From the NCBI RefSeq assembly GCF_019929225.1, contig NZ_JAHZPA010000002.1, forward strand, positions 248,001 to 312,000: DNA of 64,000 nt, in the 5' to 3' direction. The position numbers were made by a program, and so were the translations under genes. Under the pieces are notes generated by a model. It was not told the origin of the DNA. It made no database searches and saw only the letters and a list, made by a program, of their open reading frames with translations. Within the stretch, counting starts at the first letter, position 1. Every line of letters starts with the position of its first letter. Shown here one piece after another: positions 60,684 to 64,000 of the stretch. Origin of the DNA: Streptococcus sanguinis (lineage in GTDB: Bacteria; Bacillota; Bacilli; Lactobacillales; Streptococcaceae).

Positions 60684-61070
60684 ATGAAGAAAATTTATGT
60701 AATCTTTCTGAGTATTCTAACGCTCAGTTCTGGCATGATTTTAGGAGGTTGTAATATGGTAAACAGTCATTCAGAAAAAGAAAAAATGATTCAGATTGCT
60801 GAGAGTAAAAAGATGAAGAAGGCGATTGAGAATGAGTTGAGAGCACTAGATCCTAAAGCTCTGACAGCAGAAGGGAAAATTAAATCTTATGAAATTCAAA
60901 AGGATAAGTTGGAGTACAATCCTATGGGAGGAATGTTGGTTTATGTGGTTCTCAATAATGACCGTGAGTTAAATATGAGTATGACGGTATTAGAAGAAAA
61001 GACGGGTGAATATAGAATAGCGAGTTATTTTGCATCTGATGAACTTGACAAGCTTGTTGGAGGTGTATAA
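60684..61070 (+). CDS. DUF1310-like lipoprotein 6, next to the intact toxin
   Basis: The 128-aa lipoprotein has signal VIFLSILTLSSGMILGGCNM, then SEKEKMIQIAESKKMKKAI, DPKALTAEGKIKSYEIQKD and YNPMGGMLVYVVLNNDREL with the tail ELDKLVGGV. Its stop codon directly abuts the ATG of the 533-aa lipase-like gene, so the two are co-expressed, and it is the best candidate for the cognate immunity protein. AAAGGAG precedes ATG 60684. Confidence 0.83.
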   Translation: MKKIYVIFLSILTLSSGMILGGCNMVNSHSEKEKMIQIAESKKMKKAIENELRALDPKALTAEGKIKSYEIQKDKLEYNPMGGMLVYVVLNNDRELNMSMTVLEEKTGEYRIASYFASDELDKLVGGV

Positions 61071-62672
61071 ATGGATGGCTACTTAAATCCTATTGATGGC
61101 ACAGGATATACTGATGGACAACATGTAGATATTGCTATGTTTGAATATGCCGAAGATATAACTGTTGGAAAAAAAGCTAAAGTTGGTGATGTTGGCTACA
61201 TAGGCACCGTCTCTCAAATTTACGATAATGTAAATGGCCATGAAGAGCAGGTTTATGTACTAACAAATAGTGGAACGAATCGCGAGGCTGTCCCTTACTC
61301 CGCTTCGGATGCTGAGCGTGCTCAGGTGCAGGATGTGACAGTCATGATGCAGGGGTCACAGACTAAGACGCATACTCCTAAGTTGCTCCATGACACTGTT
61401 ACGGATTGGCTGCCTACAGACTTTGTGACGGCGTCTCATCGTCTGGGACCTGCAGGTGCAGTAGAATATGCTACCCCTTTTGTTTATCGTCATTCAAAAA
61501 ATATGATTACTCAAAAAAGCCGAGAAGAACTAGATAAGGCAGATCGAGACGTAAGTAATAACATAGGAAATGTAGTCGGAATCTTTAATAAAGATGCTGG
61601 TCAAGCTGTGAAGCAGAGCCTTAATTCTCTCAATAAAAATCCCTTCAATGAGCTGAGGAAGAATGTTATATCAAATGTTACAGGTGTTTATGGCGGAACT
61701 TTAACGACAGGAATTGCTGCACCGAATATTATGGTAGCTGCTAGTTATCTCAAAAAGACACAAGAGTTTCCTCCGGCTCAGTTTAAGGATGCGGCTAAGC
61801 ATCTTAAGGAAACCATTCGTAAGTATCCGAATGCCAAGATTGATCTTTACGGACACTCTTTGGGTTCTATGGATATCCAGTATGCTCTATCCACTCTGAC
61901 AGAGGAGGAGATGCGCCATATTGGCACTGTCCATATCTACAATGGCCCCAATATCTATCCTCTCTTAACCAAGGAACAGCAGGAAAGACTGGATAGTGCT
62001 AAGTATAAGATCTTTAATCATATCGACCATAAGGATATCGTCAGCTTAGGCTACAGCTTATCTGGCAGTGAAAATGCTGCTGGTATTGTACGCCATATTG
62101 CGACTGTCGAAAAAGAAATCGGCGATCAGCATATGATGGAGGGCTATATCTACGATAAAAATAAAAATTTTGTGCTTATGGATGGGACAGGAAAGACGAC
62201 TATCAAGGATACTATCAAAGCAAATATGATTCCTTACCAGAATATGAAGAAGTATCTGTCTAAGGGTGGATTTAGCAGCAATGAAAAGATTTATCTGGAT
62301 AGTGTTCAAGCCCAGGCAACTGTTCAAAATTTAGTAAATGTAACCAAACTAGGCTATGACACGTTGCAGCAGGCTAGAGATCAGGTTGTTAGCGAAGCGG
62401 AAAAGCTAGCAGAGCAGTTGGGAAAGGTTCCTCAGGGCTTCAGTCTTAGTCCAGATGAGGTGACTGCAGCCTATCAGGCTGGAGGTGCAGATTATCAATC
62501 ATTGGTCGGATCTTTGCAAGAGCACTTTTATATTCGATTGTCTAAATTTCAGATGCTTCTAACTATCTTTGAAGTTTTGCAAGGTCAGATTGAAGCTGGT
62601 ATTGAGCTGTTGCTGGCTAAGGATCAAACATTAGCAGGAGATTTTGAGCAATGGAACCAAATCAATCAATGA
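61071..62672 (+). CDS. Putative type VII-secreted lipase toxin (TslA-like, reverse LXG arrangement)
   Basis: The 533-aa protein has no signal peptide. Residues 1-75 are a conserved leader region, also found in the remnants upstream. Residues 90-370 look like an alpha/beta-hydrolase lipase: the nucleophile elbow DLYGHSLGSMD puts Ser263 in GxSxG, HKDIVSLGYS offers Asp322, and DQHMMEGY offers His354. Residues 400-533 are helical and rich in Gln, Glu and Ala. Lipase first and helical targeting part last is the order reported for S. aureus TslA. Two small helical genes follow and a lipoprotein gene precedes it, as in the tsl locus. Antibacterial phospholipase activity is inference. The start abuts lipoprotein 6 and has GGAGG at 61060-61064. 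Confidence 0.75.
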   Translation: MDGYLNPIDGTGYTDGQHVDIAMFEYAEDITVGKKAKVGDVGYIGTVSQIYDNVNGHEEQVYVLTNSGTNREAVPYSASDAERAQVQDVTVMMQGSQTKTHTPKLLHDTVTDWLPTDFVTASHRLGPAGAVEYATPFVYRHSKNMITQKSREELDKADRDVSNNIGNVVGIFNKDAGQAVKQSLNSLNKNPFNELRKNVISNVTGVYGGTLTTGIAAPNIMVAASYLKKTQEFPPAQFKDAAKHLKETIRKYPNAKIDLYGHSLGSMDIQYALSTLTEEEMRHIGTVHIYNGPNIYPLLTKEQQERLDSAKYKIFNHIDHKDIVSLGYSLSGSENAAGIVRHIATVEKEIGDQHMMEGYIYDKNKNFVLMDGTGKTTIKDTIKANMIPYQNMKKYLSKGGFSSNEKIYLDSVQAQATVQNLVNVTKLGYDTLQQARDQVVSEAEKLAEQLGKVPQGFSLSPDEVTAAYQAGGADYQSLVGSLQEHFYIRLSKFQMLLTIFEVLQGQIEAGIELLLAKDQTLAGDFEQWNQINQ

Positions 62673-63043
62673 AGCAGGATATAGCTAAAAAAGAAAAAGA
62701 GATGGAGGAACTATACTCAGAACTTCAGCGTGAACGTTTGAAGATTGATAAAGAACGAGATATCATACTATCTAAGAAAAAAGCTTTTTCCGACATGCTA
62801 CAAGAAGAGTATGAAATGGCGACTGCTATTTTACGGAAACAAGAAAGGGACACTAGTATCGAATGGCAAGCTTTAAATCAGTATATAGAATCCTATGATG
62901 TGTTGGCAGAAGAGGCTAGCAGCGAGGAATTGAAAAATCTTGATTTAAAAGATGAGAAAGTTTTGGAAACATTCTCTAAGCAGAGACGCCGTTTAGAATG
63001 GGAAATTGAAGATAGCTATTGTCGTCTTCGTGATTCTAAATAA
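62651..63043 (+). CDS. Small coiled-coil protein, candidate Lap1-type partner of the toxin
   Basis: The 130-aa protein is almost all charged helix (AKKEKEMEELYSELQRERLK, then RRRLEWEIEDSYCRLRDSK), with heptad-like spacing of Leu and Ile. It overlaps the toxin 3' end by 22 bases with AGGAG ten bases before ATG 62651; a second ATG at 62669 overlaps the toxin TGA (ATGA) and could be the true start. Type VII LXG and TslA-like effectors need two small helical partners encoded next to them, and this one fits by size and charge (DUF3958 or YwqH-like). The family name is a guess. Confidence 0.65.
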   Translation: MEPNQSMKQDIAKKEKEMEELYSELQRERLKIDKERDIILSKKKAFSDMLQEEYEMATAILRKQERDTSIEWQALNQYIESYDVLAEEASSEELKNLDLKDEKVLETFSKQRRRLEWEIEDSYCRLRDSK

Positions 63044-63078
63044 ATCTGCTGTTTAGAGTAGAGGAAAGGAAAAAGTCT

Positions 63079-63387
63079 ATGTTTATATCAGAAATAGCTT
63101 CAGCACCAGTAAAAAGTTACTTTTCACCATCTAAAACAGCCGATTTGACAGAAATTAGGAAAGCAATAGAAAAGCAAATTATAACGAATGTTTTAGCTCC
63201 TCTTTTGTTAGCTCAAAAAAGCAGCCTTCAAAGCAATTATGATACTCTTTTTACCGATGTCGCAAAGACTGTTCAGGAGAGTGTGAAAGTAGCTGCAGAT
63301 CAGATAGATAGCTCGATGAAAGGGCAATTTTCTAAAAAAGTTGTAAGCGTTATAGACAACAGCGGTACGAAATTTGAAGAAATCTAG
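63079..63387 (+). CDS. Small helical protein, candidate WXG100/Lap2-type partner of the toxin
   Basis: The 102-aa protein begins MFISEIASAPVKSYFSPSKT, has helices through the middle (IRKAIEKQIITNVLAPLLLA, LFTDVAKTVQESVKVAADQI) and ends VVSVIDNSGTKFEEI. Length of about 100 and helical hairpin character fit WXG100/TIGR04197-type type VII partners, although no clear WXG turn is present. AGAGGAAAGG precedes ATG 63079. It is the last gene of the toxin unit and is followed by a strong terminator. Confidence 0.6.
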   Translation: MFISEIASAPVKSYFSPSKTADLTEIRKAIEKQIITNVLAPLLLAQKSSLQSNYDTLFTDVAKTVQESVKVAADQIDSSMKGQFSKKVVSVIDNSGTKFEEI

Positions 63388-63392
63388 CAATG

Positions 63393-63450
63393 AACTCTTT
63401 GGAATCTAATTTTTCTTTGGTCAGGAATTAGGTTCAAAGAGTTTTTTTAT
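63393..63450 (+). terminator. Strong terminator at the end of the toxin island
   Basis: AACTCTTTG-A-CTAATT pairs with AATTAG-TTCAAAGAGTT, a long stem with small interruptions, followed by seven T residues. Confidence 0.85.
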
Positions 63451-63518
63451 TAATTAAGTCTGTCTGCCTAGCTACTATGTGATTTTGGTACTTGAGTTTT
63501 ATAAAAAGTAGAATTTTG

Positions 63519-63527
63519 TGATAGAAT
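63519..63527 (+). promoter_or_regulatory. Extended -10 promoter of pepF
   Basis: TG-A-TAGAAT (63519-63527). The stretch just upstream (ACTTGAGTTTTATAAAAAG at 63490-63508) resembles the leaders of the lipoprotein units. Confidence 0.55.
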
Positions 63528-63549
63528 AGGGGAGTCGGAGGATTTTTTT

Positions 63550-64000
63550 ATGGCAAAACAAAGAAATGAAATTGAAGAAAAATATACTTGGGATTTGAGT
63601 ACCATTTTCCCAACAGATGAAGCCTTTGAAGCGGAGTTGGCGCAGGTTTCAGAAGAAGTGAAGAAAGCAGCTAGTCTGGCTGGGCATTTGCTTGATTCAG
63701 CGGACAGTCTCTTAACAACGACTGAAGTGCAGTTGGACTTGATGCGTCGTATTGAAAAGCTTTATTCTTATGCTCACATGAAGAATGACCAAGATACACG
63801 TGTGGCTAAGTACCAAGAGTATCAGGCTAAAGGCATGACTCTTTACAGCGACTTTGGTCAAAGCTTTGCTTTCTATGAGCCAGAATTTATGGCGATTACA
63901 GAAGAGCAGTACCAAGCTTTCTTGGCTGAGCAGCCAGCCTTGCAGCAGTATCAGCATTATTTTGACAAGCTTTTGAAAAAGAAAGCTCACATCCTGACAC
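63550..64000 (+). CDS. pepF: Oligoendopeptidase F, N-terminal part (runs off the window)
   Basis: ATG 63550 follows GGAGG. The first 150 residues begin AKQRNEIEEKYTWDLSTIFP and continue LMRRIEKLYSYAHMKNDQD and YQEYQAKGMTLYSDFGQSFA, the N-terminal domain of M3-family PepF/PepB. The zinc HExxH site lies beyond the window. The enzyme degrades oligopeptides in the cytoplasm. coiA followed by pepF is the usual streptococcal order, so this gene marks the right border of the island. Confidence 0.93.
   Translation, partial: MAKQRNEIEEKYTWDLSTIFPTDEAFEAELAQVSEEVKKAASLAGHLLDSADSLLTTTEVQLDLMRRIEKLYSYAHMKNDQDTRVAKYQEYQAKGMTLYSDFGQSFAFYEPEFMAITEEQYQAFLAEQPALQQYQHYFDKLLKKKAHILT

Larger units (their letters stand above)
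57554..61070 (+). repeat. Array of six tandem lipoprotein units with partial toxin copies
   Basis: Six units of about 555-715 bases each contain a leader, a lipoprotein gene and (in at least four of the first five) a truncated 5' piece of the gene that is intact at 61071. Lipoprotein starts are at 57554, 58151, 58712, 59427, 60130 and 60684. Units 2-6 share a leader with AATAGTATAA (TATAAC or TATAAT at 58055, 58618, 59339, 60036 and 60590), then 82-90 bases to the ATG, including CGAAAGGAG. The 5' parts of the lipoproteins are nearly identical, so unequal recombination is likely. Confidence 0.85.

Overview
The window is Gram-positive, low-GC DNA from a Streptococcus, most likely of the sanguinis group (S. 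sanguinis, S. gordonii, S. cristatus and relatives). The evidence is gene content and order: comEA-comEC, holA-sodA, an arginine deiminase locus in the order flp-arcA-arcB-arcC-arcD-arcT-arcR-queA followed by nagB, a cel (cellobiose PTS) operon, coiA and pepF, with TACGAATA-type competence boxes. Species level cannot be fixed from the sequence alone. No rRNA, tRNA or CRISPR array was seen.

Layout. 1-1.6 kb: accessory DNA with the end of a superfamily-1 helicase and a DarT-like ADP-ribosyltransferase toxin followed by a NADAR-like antitoxin. 1.8-8.3 kb: corA, then the oxidative branch of the TCA cycle as one operon (acn-citZ-icd), which makes 2-oxoglutarate. 8.4-25.5 kb: mostly core genes, namely cshA behind a structured leader, a DeoR regulator, trmN6-like and GIY-YIG genes with an unusual acetyltransferase/glycosyltransferase fusion, a P-type ATPase, plsC, comEA-comEC, a DUF805 protein with a Q-rich tail, holA, sodA and a beta-lactamase-like serine hydrolase.

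25.5-36.2 kb: an accessory, almost entirely membrane-protein region that appears to be one regulon. It holds two paralogous micropeptides, an ABC transporter, three SdpI-like proteins, two SdpR-like ArsR repressors paired with two of them, two CPBP proteases (one with a stop at codon 2), a YhfC-type protease, a membrane-anchored serine hydrolase and an ISL3-type remnant. A 22-bp palindromic operator with arms TATTTAGAA and TTCTAAATA occurs eight times at the promoters here, in two cases bracketing the promoter with the same geometry. I saw it nowhere else in the window.

36.2-57.4 kb: core and catabolic genes, namely flp plus the arc genes with several cre sites, queA, nagB with a NagR-type dre site, dacA, an MFS transporter, and a beta-glucoside operon (phospho-beta-glucosidase, SemiSWEET, EIIB, PRD regulator, EIIA, unknown membrane protein, EIIC), then coiA.

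57.4-63.5 kb: an island between coiA and pepF. It holds six paralogous lipoproteins (DUF1310-like), most followed by a truncated or decayed copy of the first 60-80 codons of one gene. The intact copy of that gene is a 533-aa protein with a GHSLG lipase motif and a helical C-terminus, followed by two small helical proteins. This matches the logic of the S. aureus type VII secreted lipase TslA with its small partners and lipoprotein immunity. I infer that it is a streptococcal 'reverse LXG' lipase toxin with an amplified immunity array. pepF begins at 63550 and runs off the window.
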